A stretch of 64,000 nt of DNA from Sphagnum compactum (GCA_965153455.1 OZ234499.1:13636271-13700270), one strand, 5' to 3'; positions 49,749 to 62,554 are shown, counted from the first letter of the stretch. The notes: generated by a model not told the origin, from the sequence alone. Translations and numbers: made by a program.

Positions 49749-52188
49749 TTGAGTAAATTGGTCATCCAAAAGATTATAAACTTGGATTTTTATTTTTTTG
49801 AATAGCCATTTCTAAATTAGATTTTTTCCACATGGAGCAAAATGCACAATTTGTTAGGATGTTTTACAAAAAGGGCACCATCAACATTTTGGGAAAATGA
49901 TACTCTCTTGCACCCAAGCTCTAGTTGAGCATGACTAGGCAAACAAAATCCGACCTCCTCCATGCATGTGAAACATGTACCAATGAAATGTGGCCAAACG
50001 ATTAAAAGTTGACTTTTCCCTTTCACAACACCTATTGGCACACATGTATCCTCTTTATGGATTTAAGTTTGAACCATTCACATCAAACAATGGTTTAGGT
50101 GGGAGATGAACCTTTCCTTGCACCCTTTTAAGTTGGATGTTTTGATGTTGTATGTGTGAGTTTGCAATTGTCCTTGTAATGTGGGAGATCTTATAAAGGC
50201 TTGTGTTTTTGGGAATACCCAAGGTTTCATAGCCATGATCATTAGTTTTTATTGATTCAATCCATGTCATACATTGGACTTTGAAGATGCAAGGGGAAAA
50301 ATGTATAGCACCTTGGAAGAGTTTGATCATTGAGGCACAAAAATATTCACATTGTTGAGATACCTAATGCAAATTGGAGAAGGGGGGGGGGGGGGGGTTA
50401 ATTACATCTTGACTTTTTTTACAAATTTCAAATTTTATTTTGATTTTGAAATATAATGATTTATGATGCATAAGATTATTACATGCCAAGCTAGTAAAAT
50501 AATGTGTTATATTATACAGTCATTTAATTTACACGAATATTTTAAGCATAATTTCATCTCATTTGATCATATTCTTTTTAATCTACCCATGAATTTCATC
50601 ATGTAACAAGTTTGTTGTCTCAAAGTGTTTTATGAGGTCATCTCGGATATTGCATGAAATAGATTTTTGCCTACTTTATTAAAATACTATAATTAAGTGT
50701 TTTGAACATTTCAAACAATTTCTATATAGGCATATTCCTTTTGGACAATTGTTCTAAAGGTTTTTTGTTTTGGCAAAATTTGACAATCAATTACCTTCAA
50801 ATTGTCTTAGTTCCATATACACACATGGCAAGCCATGGTGGATTCAAAGTGTTGCCAAATGCAATGCCTTCATGACATGTGTATGAGCACAATTGATTGT
50901 AATGCTCTATAAACTTAAATATAACTAATGCAAAAGTCTCACATGTTTCCAAATTATAGCATGTGATGATGAAAAAAATTGAAAATCCAACTTTGGTAAA
51001 AGCAATAGGCATTATCCACAAATGGGTGAAGTCCATACATGCCATCATGGAGCCCAAGTTGTAAGATTCATAGTTGCAAATGTTGTCTCCAACTCAATTG
51101 CAATTGAAAACACAATTACAAATGTATAGTTTTTGTATATTGTTTGCTAAAGACCAATAAACTTCTATTCTTCAATGTTTCAAGCTTGAAAATGAACCTT
51201 TAAACATTACCATGTGTGTAAAGTATACAAGAGTTAAACATCATGTGTCGTCATGCAAAACAATGGAATTGACACCTTGCTTTCATTTGTCATGCTCTTC
51301 AATGCCATCGAATATTGGGTGGTTGCTTGCTTGCATGATGTAATTGATTAGATAAAGACAATGGGAACTACCAAGTGGCATACACCTCAAGGGTTTATGA
51401 GAGAACTACCAATTGGCATACACCTAAAGGGTTTATGAGAGACCTCTACATTTATGTTGTAGAGGCAAATGGTTGCCTAACTTTTCCAATCTAGAAGACA
51501 ACTACTTCTGTGGCAAACATCACCATTTTTCAAATTCAGACAAAACTTGCATTGGCATGAGCCTCTCTTTGCAAATGCAACTATGTGAGTATTGGCATAA
51601 GAAGGCTAACATCCTCTGCATGCACCTTGCTTTAAATTGTGGATCATCTCTGAAAATGGCATAATAGAAAAAGACCCATTTGCAACATTATGTGCATATG
51701 CGAAATTCCAACAAAAAATCACTTTCCAAACCATCACCCTATTCTTAGTTGATGATCTTAAAGCAATGTCACCTTTTGGCTCTCACAACTATGATCAAGG
51801 CTCTACTTCACATCCATTGCACATGAATTCACAATGCTTTTTAAGAGCATTGCTTTATCAACAATGAAGAATCCAAAGGCAGGCAAGGGAGGTAAGGGAA
51901 AATTATGAGCCATCAATCAATTACAAGTTTGATGAGTCCTCCATTTGACAAGCAAGTGTTTCTCGGAATTTAAATGCCATAAAGTTGATGCTATTTTGAG
52001 TCATTAAGCAAATGACATTTGAAGTATTAAAACTTGGTTGTGGCAAGTGTAGATTCTCAAGTTGAAAACAATCTCATGGAATGAACACATTGACCTGATG
52101 ATAACAGTGTTGAAGGCCAAGGACAATTTACTCGAACAAGGCATGCATCTAATACCCACCACATCCATGAGCTAAGGAAAAATGAAAC

Positions 52189-53982
52189 CTAGAAATCCAT
52201 CTCTTGACGCTCAGCCCAAAACTTCCCGGAAGAACCTTCAGGGCATTGAAGCACTAACCACACACCAGTATCAGCACCTTCTTCAACAGATAGTTTTCCT
52301 CTGTGGTTATTCATGTCTGTCTTTACATTCCCGGGGCAATAGCTGAATATGGATACCTTTTGTTGCCCTGCTGCTGTGGACTGGGTAGAGAATGCTCGAT
52401 GCAATACACTAGAGTAGGCAAGGAGAGCAATTTTCGACACCGAGTAAGTTGGCATGGGGTTAATCCATCCCCATTTGGTCCAATCTGGCCAACCTCCTCC
52501 TTCCCATGCACCGGATTTAACCTCATCCAAATACTTGTTAGTAAAATTGTCAATATAAGCTTCAGTGATGTGCTCACGGTCCAAGAATTTCTCACGAAAG
52601 TTGTTTTCCAAGGCCTGAAAATGCTCCACCCCAAAAAAACACAGTTCAAAAGATTTCACAGAAACTTCTCTACATGGTTTACCAAACAATGATGCTTGCT
52701 AAAGGAGATAAACGATATGTGTTAGTGACAAACTGCAGAGCAATTCACTGAATTAGGGTTCATTGAATTATGTTGTTGATCAAAAGGTAAATTGGGAGTT
52801 CCAAAATTTCCAATTGCTATGTAAAGAGAGGACCCAAAAGAAAATTCTACCTTGAGTTGTCCACACCTAGAGGCAACAATGAGTATGCGAGGCCCTGTGC
52901 AGTCTGTACTTCGTAGGATTGGAAGCATAGCTTTAATGACTTGCTTTGAGCCATAATAGTTTGTTTGCATGATCAACTCTGCATTATCAGCATCAACTCC
53001 TGTTGCAAAGATTCCTGCATTATTGACCTGCTAGAACACAAAAAGTTGAGATCAGAGAAGAAGTCCTCTTGAATGTGCAATCTCCATTTTGGGTACATTC
53101 TGAAATTATAGTGTCAACAAAGGTGAAAACTGAACGTGAAGAAGAAGAAACAAAAACAGATCAAATTGAATCGAAATCAGTTTTTGTAGTACTAATTTAC
53201 CAGTATGTTGATTCCTCCGTAATTCTCAAAAAGCCATTTAGCAAGTATGTGAGCTGATTCCTCACAGCCAACATTGAGAGTGTGGAAAGCAACATTGGTC
53301 AGCCCTTCAGCATTCAAAGCTTCAAGAGCCTTTTTCCCTCGGCCTTCATCCCGAGCAGTTAGCACAACTGTAAGCCCTTGCCTGGCTAACTGGCGAGCAA
53401 TTTCAAATCCAATCCCCTTGTTGGCTCCTGTTACCACTGCTACTGTATCTTTAGACCACCACCTGAACAGCAGCACACATCCAAATTTTAATGTACAAGC
53501 CCTGTGCCCATCATGATGTTTCAAAGCACATGGCATAACAGAGAGTGAGCTTGCTTCTTATTCAATGCAACCCAATTACTCTATTTCATGAAGATGGTTC
53601 AAGAGCACTGTCACCCACTGTGAAGAAGTGAGTTAACCCTGAAATTTCAGATACCCGACAGGAATATATGCGTCTTGCAATTCATTCACTAATCACAGAA
53701 AGAATTGATGTAGAGTACTCCATGTCAAAAGTTCTAAATTTTGTGTGCTGCTGCAACATATTCAATGAAGCTACAGATTTTTTGTTGGCCACTATAGTTA
53801 CTCAATCCTCCACAAGTCTGCCTTAGATTTCTTCTACTCTTGTGCTTGAGATTAGTTCCAAGTACAGGTGCTCAAAATGTGCAGAAACATTAATTCAATT
53901 GTAGAAACTTCAATTTCATCATATGCTGTTCGATGATTTATTTGTCAGGGAGTTAGTTCCAGTACCTTGTTGAATCATCCAT
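52189..53982 (-). CDS. short-chain dehydrogenase/reductase, carbonyl reductase/menthol dehydrogenase type (copy 1)
   Basis: Four exons, 53966-53982, 53201-53462, 52851-53027 and 52189-52614, give 293 aa. The tiny first exon encodes MDDSTR and its donor joins in frame to WWSKDTVAVVTGANKGIG. The classical SDR marks are present: the cofactor loop TGANKGIG, NNAG, the catalytic serine in VASRCGQLK, and Y-x3-K in YSVSKIALLAYS, followed by CPGNVKTDM. The segment around WPDWTKWGW is characteristic of the plant salutaridine reductase/neomenthol dehydrogenase-like group, which reduces carbonyls with NADPH in the cytosol. The substrate cannot be inferred. The paralogue at 58456-60224 has the same exon plan in the opposite direction. 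Confidence 0.92.
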
Positions 53983-56322
53983 GAGGAGGATCTTTGTCTT
54001 CTTGTGTTCCACAAACTCCAATTCTCCGAAAATCAGGCAGATTCAACTTCAACTGAGGTTCACGGTTTATGTTAGCCAGAATTCAAGTTAATGACACTGA
54101 AGCTACTAGACGGTGAGGCAGCTTCCAACATATGACTGGAAAATTCTCTCTTCAAGACATGTATACTACTGGAATCTGCCAACTAAGGAACTTCTCTGGA
54201 TACAGATGATCATTATTAGCTTTGTAACCATGATCTCAAATTGCCAAACAAATCTAGAAACTTGTCACCAGAACAGGAATTCCCCCTCCTTCCTCTCTCT
54301 CTCTCTCTCTCTCTCGCTCCATAAAATGCACAGCTTTCAAAGAGCTACAAGTGTTGTTGGTGTTTCAAAACTTGAAGACTTTTTGGATTAATTAAACCCC
54401 GCAACAACTTTGCTTGCCCAAAACGTTGTCAACTTGAAACACTTTTGTTTGGATAGTCTAAACCCAATTGCCAAAAACTTTGTTACCAATCAATCATCAG
54501 CAAATCACTCCCCACCAACTCATCAACACCAGGAATGATTCAATGGAAAAATTCAATATGATCTGCATATTCTTCTTTCATGAAGAAAATTGATGCATCA
54601 TCATCTCACTTGGGTCCAAAACCTCACTTGGGGAACAAAAACACACACACCCACACCAGATATATAGTTAGCATCTTAAGACTAAGTACTGAAATCTCTT
54701 TTCAGCTCCTCTCCTTCTTCTTTGGCATGTTCCACATTTTGTAACTGTTTGAATAACAGTTGGGTACAAACCCTAAAACCCAATGTCAACTTTGGTGGTT
54801 GGCTTTTTATTTTTTATTTTTAAAATTATTTTTTCCCCCTTCTCTTCATTATCTTATGTAGAAAAAAAATGGGTAGAATCTCAATCACTCCAATTAATCT
54901 TCCCCACTAATTAATCTTCTTTTTAGAATCACCCAATTTATTCAATTAGTATTCTTTTGTGTGTGTGTGTGTGTGTGTGTATAATTTACTCACCAAAAGT
55001 GTATTAGAGTTAACTCACATTGTTGGTTATATTTTTCTAAGGAAAAAAAAGGGGGGCAAAAAAAAAGGCAAAGTTGTAATGAAATAAGATTTTTTAAATG
55101 TTTAATTTATTTATATTTATTTTTGCTTCACCATGGATGGGATGAGATGAGGTGGGATATGACATCATTTGGGAATACATGCCTTGAGATGGGCTCTGAC
55201 TAGTAGTAGTAGGTTAGGTGGTGTTCCCCCAGTTTTTGCACTTTGGTGCCACCTGACTTTGACCAAAGCATGGGTCTAGAGGAATTCCAAGGTGAATTTT
55301 TTCCTCCTTAGTTTAAATTGAGTAATTTTGCTAAATTTTTTGGGGGAAAAAAAAAAGCCAAATTCATCATCCAATTTTTTTTCAAAAAATTGAAGAAAAT
55401 AAAAATAAAACCCTCATTTGAACACAACTTGATTTTGGAATGGCTAAAACTATAATAATATAGCTTCATTCTTTCAATAAGCACCAAACCCTACAAACCA
55501 AACCCTAGATCTAAACGCCATCACCAAGTTATCCTACAAGAATAGAGGATAAATATAACCCAATTATCAAGACTACAAGGTTGAGCATATGATGGATGGT
55601 TAAACCCTAATCACAATCCTCGTACATAGAACCATATATGGCTTGTACAATACCTTGTCCTAAAATATTATTTCACCCTATTGTTTTTAAGATACCCTTC
55701 TAGACCTCATGGTCATTTGCACCAACAACAACAATGAAGAAAACTTGAGACCCGAAGTGGAAGTAGTACATACGTTGAATTTCCCTTCCCTATCTCATCA
55801 TCTCATGGAGGAAGTTAGTAGGTTTCATTATTCTCCACATCTTCGAAGATACGGCCGTCAAAAGCAAACAAAAATTGCACAAGTAAAACGCAATGGGCGG
55901 CCTTTGTGCTTCCCTTTGGAAGCTCATGGGCGGCTTGCTTTCACTAAACCCTAGAAGGCTGCCATTTGCATAATTTGTTATATAGCACAAGGGGTTTTTG
56001 CTTTTTTTGTAAGGAGAGTGAGTATGTATGTATGTATGTGACCCCACATTTTAGTTGCTCAAATATGATGCTTATGTCAGCTTGAAACTATGTGTGACAC
56101 CACCAGCCCATCTAGGAAATAAGCTAGGGTTTGCTCAACTTGCAACACCCTAGTTCACTATATCCTATATAAAAATTATGGAATATTTTGTTTAGGTCTT
56201 TTCTTTACACATTTTTGTGGGTTTTCTAGGTCAAGTGGAACTAGGTAACAAGCACCTTATCCTTTTTAGTCAAGTTGCCACTTTTTTAGTCAAGTTGGCA
56301 CTTTCAATTGGTCGCCCACAAT

Positions 56323-56395
56323 GAACTAGCACCCACCCAGTGCACCATGAAGGATGGATGATAATTGGTCTGGAAACAGCTTTCTGTCAGGTTCC
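56323..56395 (+). repeat. dispersed repeat R2, copy c
   Basis: ACTAGCACCCACCCAGTGCA, then CCATGAAGGATGGATGATAA and GGAAACA; same blocks as 26551-26692. Confidence 0.6.
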
Positions 56396-56693
56396 AGCTC
56401 CCTAGTTGAACCATGTTGGTTATTAGCCCGGTTGCCTTTTTTTAAACTACCTACTTACTAACAACTCACAAGCAGTTTGTTAGTAGGTAGGTAGGTAGGT
56501 AGGTAGGTAGGTAGTAAAAGCAGCCTTTTACCTATGTGTATAAACCAACCATCTTCTTAGCTACTAAGTAGTTACCTATTTTTCTAGCTATCAACATATC
56601 TATAGGGGGACGTATTGCCTACAGAATTGGTTACCAACCAAGGTGAAACCAAATGTTAACTCGGTTGAGGGTTCATCCACAACGGAGTAATAA

Positions 56694-56745
56694 CAGGCAT
56701 CATCCAGTGGATGATGGTGCACTGGTGGGTGGTGCTGGTTCGGAT
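56694..56745 (-). repeat. dispersed repeat R2, copy d (inverted)
   Basis: Read on the minus strand it gives CCAGCACCACCCACCAGTGC and ACCATCATCC, inverted relative to copy c about 300 bp away. The DNA between and after carries GAACC/GGTTC-rich degenerate sequence, also found near 27225-27340 after copy b. Confidence 0.5.
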
Positions 56746-57459
56746 TCTCATTAACCCAAAAGAAAACCCAACCCCCAGTCTGAGTTTTGGAACCAGGTTT
56801 AAAACCAGATCCAGTTCTAGAATCCGAACTGAAACCAGGACCAAGTTGTAGAACCGAACCATCCATCTGCAGGCCGGCCTTTACCGCACCACATAGCATC
56901 CATCCATCCATCCATCCATCCATCCATATATCATCCAATCTTTCATGGTAAACTGTGGGTGCTGCTGCTGCTGCTGGTTCACACTAATGGCCCCCACTGG
57001 AAAAATTGGCCACATGTTTTAGGCATTTCCATACAGGACCCATAACTGACCATTTTTGTGGATGACATCATGTAGAGGGCTACACATGGAAAAAGCATGC
57101 CATCCCCCCTTCTTCCTCTTTCCCCTTCCTCTCCCCTTCCCCTTCCCCTCCCCCACAAAACTCCACACTCATCATGCCCAATATATACAAAAGTGATGTA
57201 ATCCCCAACTGCTGCAACAGTAACAAAAACAACAACAGCTTCCCTATTGGTAGATAGACACTCTAATTTGGCTCCAGAAAGACTCTCTCTTCCTTCCTTC
57301 CTTCCTCCCTTCCTCATGTTCAATTATGCTCTCAAGTTGTTGCTTTCACACACCCACTAAGCCACTCAACCCACTTATCCACCCACCCATCCCTTTTGTG
57401 GCCACTTCCATGCATCTCAAAAATGTTAGAGAGGCTCTTCTATCTAGTCCATCGGTGGT

Positions 57460-57696
57460 GCAGTGTTGTTGCAAAGTACTTGACATTTGGTGGTCGAGTG
57501 TAGCATGAGATTGGAGGGCAGTGTTGTTGCAAAGTACTTGACATTTGGTGGTCGAGTGTAGCATGAGATTGGAGGGCAGTGTTGTTGCAAAGTACTTGAA
57601 ATGTGGTGGTGTCGAGTGTAGCATGAGATTGGAGGAGGGCAGTGTTGTTGCAAAGTACTTGAAATTTGGTGGTCGAGTGTAGCATGAGATTGGAGG
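57460..57696. repeat. 58-bp minisatellite, 4 copies
   Basis: Units start at 57460, 57518, 57576 and 57639. Each reads GCAGTGTTGTTGCAAAGTAC, then TTGACATTTGGTGGTCGAGT (or TTGAAATTTG) and GTAGCATGAGATTGGAGG. The third unit has a few extra bases. The near identity means the expansion is recent. Confidence 0.92.
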
Positions 57697-57740
57697 TTTT
57701 GTCCCTCCTTCGCTTGCTCACTTGCTTGCTTGCTTGTTGT

Positions 57741-58129
57741 TGAATGTTTTACAAACATAATTGAGTTTACTGATCGATCGATCTTGTCTTAGATCCTTCG
57801 TGGATGTTTTACAAACACAATCGATTTGATTGATTGATTGATTGATCAATTGTGTCGTAGATTGTTCCTGGATGTTTTACAAACATATCAATTTTATTGA
57901 TCGATCAATCAATTGTGTCTTAGATTTGATCCTGCATGTTTTTACAAACATATCAATTTTTTTTTTGATTCATCAATTTGTGTCTTACATCATCCTTCCT
58001 TCCTGAATGTTTTACAAACATATCGATTTTATTTGATTGATCAGTTGTGTCTTACATCATCCTTCCTTCCTGAATGTTTTACAAACACGTCGATTTTATT
58101 TATTATTCATTGATCGATTGTGTCTTAGA
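57741..58129. repeat. about 65-bp minisatellite, 6 copies
   Basis: Each unit has ATGTTTTACAAACA, an ATCGATTTTATTGATTGATC-like stretch and TTGTGTCTTAGAT. Copies are more diverged than in the adjacent 58-bp array, but the last two share a CATCCTTCCTTCCTGA linker. Confidence 0.85.
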
Positions 58130-58455
58130 GGGGATTTTGCAAGGGAAAAAAGAGGAGGGGATTGTAAGAGAAGAGGAAACCTCAATTGAAACACCAAATC
58201 TCAAGAAAACAATCCCCATTTTTTTTTAAAAAAGGTTCGGGGAGAATGATTCAAACTAGTTGCAGAAAAATTGTGGTAGAAATGCTATTTCTTTCTTTGA
58301 ACAAAGATCATGTAAAGCTCTAGAGTGGGTGGAGCACAAATTTCCTTCCTTTTTGGGAACACGGTCCAAAGAGAGAGAGAGAGAGAGAGCTAGAGCGAGA
58401 GAGACTATCCCCCATTGAGTCTACCAATATACGAAACCAAATTGCAAAGCACAAC

Positions 58456-59936
58456 ATGAGGCAAGAAGGCGAGAGGTATGTATGTACCTAGTTAGTACTT
58501 GTGAGTGTCCATATTGAATTCACAAACGAGGTCGTTGCGATATTAGGGTTTAGGGTTTAGGATACTAGGCCGTTTGAAGGCGACTAGATTATTCCATTTT
58601 GCGCCGTTTGTGGGGGCGATTGGATTTGATATGGTAGGCTAATGTTTGGTTATGTGGGTATGTGTGTTCTTTTTGCTCTCAAAAATGTGCTTTAAAGTGG
58701 GGAGGGGGTTTTAATGGTTTTCTTTCAGGTGGTGGTCGAACGAGACGGTGGCCGTGGTGACGGGAGCCAACAAGGGTATAGGCTTGGAAATTGTTCGCCA
58801 ACTAGCGAAAGAGGGTGTTACGGTCGTGCTTACGGCTCGTGATGCAAACCGTGGGAAAGACGCCCTTGCATATTTGAAAGGCCAAGGACTCAACCATGTG
58901 AATTTCCATCCTCTTGACGTTGGTAGTGATGAGTCCATCAAACGACTTACCGAATGGCTACGAATGACTTACGGAGGCATCGATATTCTGGTGAAATTGA
59001 AATTATGCTTATGGAAATCTCCAAATTTCTTTGTATTGTTGTGTTCTAGAGTGAGTGGAGCATTTAGCATTTTTGAGATTTGGCCAATTTTTATTTAAAA
59101 GAAAAAAAATGCAATGATCATCATGGAAAGTGAACCCAATTTTTAAAATAATAATAATAAAATTTGGTTTAAAAAAAGTGAATTAAAAAATTTAAAAAAA
59201 CCTAGTTGTAAAGAAATTGCAAATTAAATATTTTTTAATTTTTTTGGTTGGCATTTGCTACTCCAGATCAATAATGCAGGCATTGGAGGCAAGGGAGTGA
59301 GCTTGGAGAATGCAAAATTGGTGTTGGGAACAAATTACTTTGCTGTTAAGAATGTCACAAAAAGTCTACTTCCTATTTTGCGCAATACACCCAGTGGCGC
59401 TCGAGTTATTGTTGTGGCTTCCAGGACTGGCCAATTCAAGGTAACCAAAATGCTTGTATATTTGGTGTCAATGCTCAAAATCACCCCAAAAAAAAAAAAA
59501 CCATAAATGTAAATAAATAAATAAATATTTTTATTTTTATTTTTATTTTAAAATCCTAATTTTGAAAAAATATTTACAATTTTTTTAATTGGTGGGTAGC
59601 TAGGTTTAGGGTTTCTGATTTTTATTTATTTACACATTTGTTGTTCCCCCCCCTTATGTTATGTGGCTTCCCCCCTCCTCCCCCTTTTCCTTTCAGGCCA
59701 TGGAAAACAAGGACTATCTCAAACCTCTTTTGGATAGGGAACACATCACTGAAGCCATGGTTGATAGTTTTGCCAATAAGTACATGGAGGAAGTTGGCAA
59801 TGGGACATGGAAAGAAAGGGGTTGGCCTGATTGGACCAAATGGGGTTGGCCAAGTCCAATGCAAACCTATTCAATCTCCAAAATGTGTGTCATTGCTTAT
59901 GTGAGTGCACTACACAACTCCTCTTCTTTTCTTCTT

Positions 59937-59969
<33 letters not shown>

Positions 59970-60224
59970 CAACACCATCATCATGATCATGATCATCAAC
60001 ATCATCATCATCATCATCATCCTCTTGTTGTTGGCCAACCCGAAAGGAAGAAAGAAATCAATGTCTTTAGCTGTTGCCCGGGTTATGTTGCCACGGATAT
60101 GAATAACAACCGTGGAGATAAAACTCTAGAGGAAGGTGCGGATACCCCGGTATGGTTAGCACTTCATTCTCCACAAGGAGGTTCAGGCAAATTCTGGTAT
60201 GAAAGGAAAGTCATTGAATTTTAA
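58456..60224 (+). CDS. short-chain dehydrogenase/reductase, carbonyl reductase/menthol dehydrogenase type (copy 2, His-rich insertion)
   Basis: Four exons, 58456-58475, 58729-58990, 59267-59440 and 59697-60224, give 327 aa. Exon 1 encodes MRQEGER and joins in frame to WWSNETVAVVTGANKGIG. Exon 2 has exactly the length of its counterpart in copy 1 (262 bp), and all intron positions match. TGANKGIG, INNAGI, VASRTGQFK, Y-x3-K (YSISK) and CPGYVATDM are intact, so it should be an active NADPH-dependent reductase. Between the catalytic helix and CPG, where copy 1 has a short loop, it carries about 30 His/Asp/Gln residues (about residues 232-261) made by CAT/GAT repeats. Introns are AT-rich and short. 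Confidence 0.9.
59936..60023 (+). repeat. in-frame CAT/GAT microsatellite coding a His/Asp run
   Basis: A trinucleotide run of CAT with interspersed GAT and CAA lies inside exon 4 of the SDR copy 2 and keeps the frame. The absence of any such run in copy 1 shows it is an insertion. Confidence 0.88.
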
Positions 60225-60522
60225 TGTGTGTGTATGTGTGTTTGTGTCTCTCTCTCTCTTTTTCTCTCTCTTTGTTGTTGTCGTCATTTTTTTAAAATTA
60301 TTTTTTAAAATTTTAAATTAAAAAAAGAAAAAAATATGAAATAAAAAAGGATGGGTATTTAGATTTCAATGGGTAGGGTGATCAAAAACATTCAGGGAAG
60401 GGAATGTACATGGGCATGTTCAATTGTACTCCCGGTCCCAAATTCGTTCCTAATAATAGTCTTGTTTGCTCCAATGATGTTTCCATTATATATATTCTCG
60501 AGCTTTATGGCTTCAAGTGGTC

Positions 60523-60563
<41 letters not shown>

Positions 60564-62275
60564 CATTATTATTCAAAATAATTATTGTTTCAATTTCTTT
60601 TCAAAAAATAACATGAAACAATATGTGCCTCTTCATATCCATGTTGTATGATAAAATAAAAATTGAAATTGACATAAATAATGATGAATTATTTGGAAAC
60701 CATATGGGAACATATGAGAAAAATAAAAAGGGAAGAAGGGGAGGGGATAATATTAAGTTGATAAACCTCCATCTCCTTTTATCATTATTTTTATCTTTTT
60801 CTCACATTTTCAAAAGTGAGGCTTAAATTAGAATTTCAAGAGTTATTTAATCATTAAATTACATTCCATAACAACTTTGGATTTAAACACCTCAAGGTTT
60901 AGGGTCCCTTTAAGGAATATGGAAATTAGGATACCAATCAAGAAGCCCGACATTGCAAGCACATAAAACCCACCTACTAATGAGGGGATACTTAAAACAT
61001 ATACAAGGTTAAGGCTCTTATTTGTAATGCCAATTTTGTATAATATCAAAGTATTGTTTGGGGTTCCCATACATGCCCGATATTTAGTGACATTTGTTAT
61101 TACATAAGTATTCAATTTGCCAACCATTCCATTATATATATAAGCTACCATATATCTCAAGTAAATGGAAAGATAATTTATGAATGAGGATGCTAGTGTT
61201 TAACAAGTGTTTACAATGATGGATTAATCAAATTGATACCCACAATAAAATGTGGAGAATTTAAAAGTTTTTCATGTCTTATTTGACACCTTTGAACTTC
61301 CAATGTCAAAATAAAAAGAGATTTCACTTCCACTTTTGTAAATTAGCATCTTGTTAAAGACCATAACATTAAAAAGAAGTTAATAGTTTTTAACATACGA
61401 ATTCACTATTGATATTTATTACATGATTTCACTACTAATTATTACTACCAGATTTGACTATAGTTTTAGATTTTTATTATTGGATTTGGTTTCTACTTGA
61501 TTTAAACTTTTAAATTAGGAATCTTCAATTGGTAGATTAAAAAATGATGTTGTTAGTTTCTTCTAGTTTTCTTTACAATAATTTATTTTGGATAGGAAGG
61601 CATTGTCACTCACTTTCGATGACATGTGATATCACCCTTCTCTTAGGGTACTTATGCTAATGTTTGGGTGGCCAAAAGGGAGAGGGCGCATTGATGATTC
61701 ATGATTCTTCATTTTTGTTTTGAAGAGAGCCCCAATTTGTTTTAGGATGTTTGATCTTCACTACCACTTTGTTTTGATTCAAAGTTCTCTTTGCTTTAAG
61801 CAAATTTTCAAGTGTTTCTTAAATTGTTGAGAAGTTGAAATGCAAGAATAAAATTGGTAGTTTGTTTACTACAAATTCTACAAAACTTGATAATTTGTTT
61901 GTACTACCTTTCTGCTACGGAATATGCGCTAGGGGACGCATTCTGGACCTTGTGAAACATCCTTCTAGACTGCTAGTTACCTAGGACTCGAACCTACTGT
62001 ATAAATCTGGCGATTGGTATTAATATAATTATTTAATTCTGGTGATTGAAAACCTCATACAACATTTATTTTCACATATTTCTAATTAAAATTTTCTCTG
62101 GGAATTTTTTTAAAATAAAAATAAAAATCTGTTCCAGATTCAGAATTTTTGTACATTGGAAAAGCTTTTTATCAGTGAATCTGATGTTGGGAAAATGTAT
62201 TTATGTAATTGTTTTTTGGAGACTGGCTATTGCTTGTATTTTAGCCGTTAATTGTAGCTGGTCTACAAAAATAGC
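60225..62275. other. 3' flank and AT-rich intergenic DNA
   Basis: A (CT)n tract follows the SDR stop at about 60246-60270, and a (TA)n tract lies at 60525-60558. No gene visible. Confidence 0.6.
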
Positions 62276-62415
62276 CAGATTTTTTATCTTCGGTTTGCAG
62301 TCTATAACCGAAAATATAGAAAGCATGATTTAAAGATTTGTCCTTCATATTCTGGTTTATAGCCAGATATGGCTAAATACTTCTAGGGATGATTGCCATT
62401 TTTTCTGCATCTTTC
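62276..62415 (+). repeat. dispersed repeat R3, related to 40296-40440
   Basis: GCCAGAT, TTTATAGCCAGATATGGCTA, GATTGCCATTTTTTCTGCAT and CTTGTGGAT follow in the same order as in 40296-40440 (AGCCAGATTTGGCTAAA, GGATCGCCATTTTTT, ACATCCACTT). Confidence 0.55.
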
Positions 62416-62554
62416 TTGTGGATGATATATTAGTCACTTTGGCTGCAATCAAAAAAATTCCCGAAGAAAATTCCACGAGTCGGGAATTGGATGTGGGTGG
62501 GTTCATCCACATCCATGTCCAAGAGCCCCCACTTCATTGTCATTCTCTTCAGAG

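Larger units (their letters stand above)
40541..52188. other. AT-rich gene desert
   Basis: No intact gene found. Contents listed separately are nested palindromes, a degraded tandem duplication, an AACCTAGG-type array and retroelement traces. A 16-base G run lies at 50382-50397, an (AT)n tract at 49713-49744 and a two-copy 38-bp tandem duplication at about 51366-51442. Confidence 0.6.
53983..58455. promoter_or_regulatory. shared upstream region between two divergent SDR genes
   Basis: Both SDR genes read away from this 4.5-kb interval. It contains a (CT)n tract at 54293-54315, (GT)n at 54958-54980, (GTAG)n at 56481-56514, (CATC)n at 56897-56928, R2 repeats, two minisatellites at 57460-58129 and a TTTAGGG telobox-like run at 58542-58560 close to the second gene. 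An 81-codon frame at 55709-55954 (+) is not recognised. No gene supported. Confidence 0.5.

Noticed and set aside
55709-55954. 81-codon frame between the SDR genes
   Set aside because: No recognisable family, no splice partners, and it sits in repeat-rich DNA.
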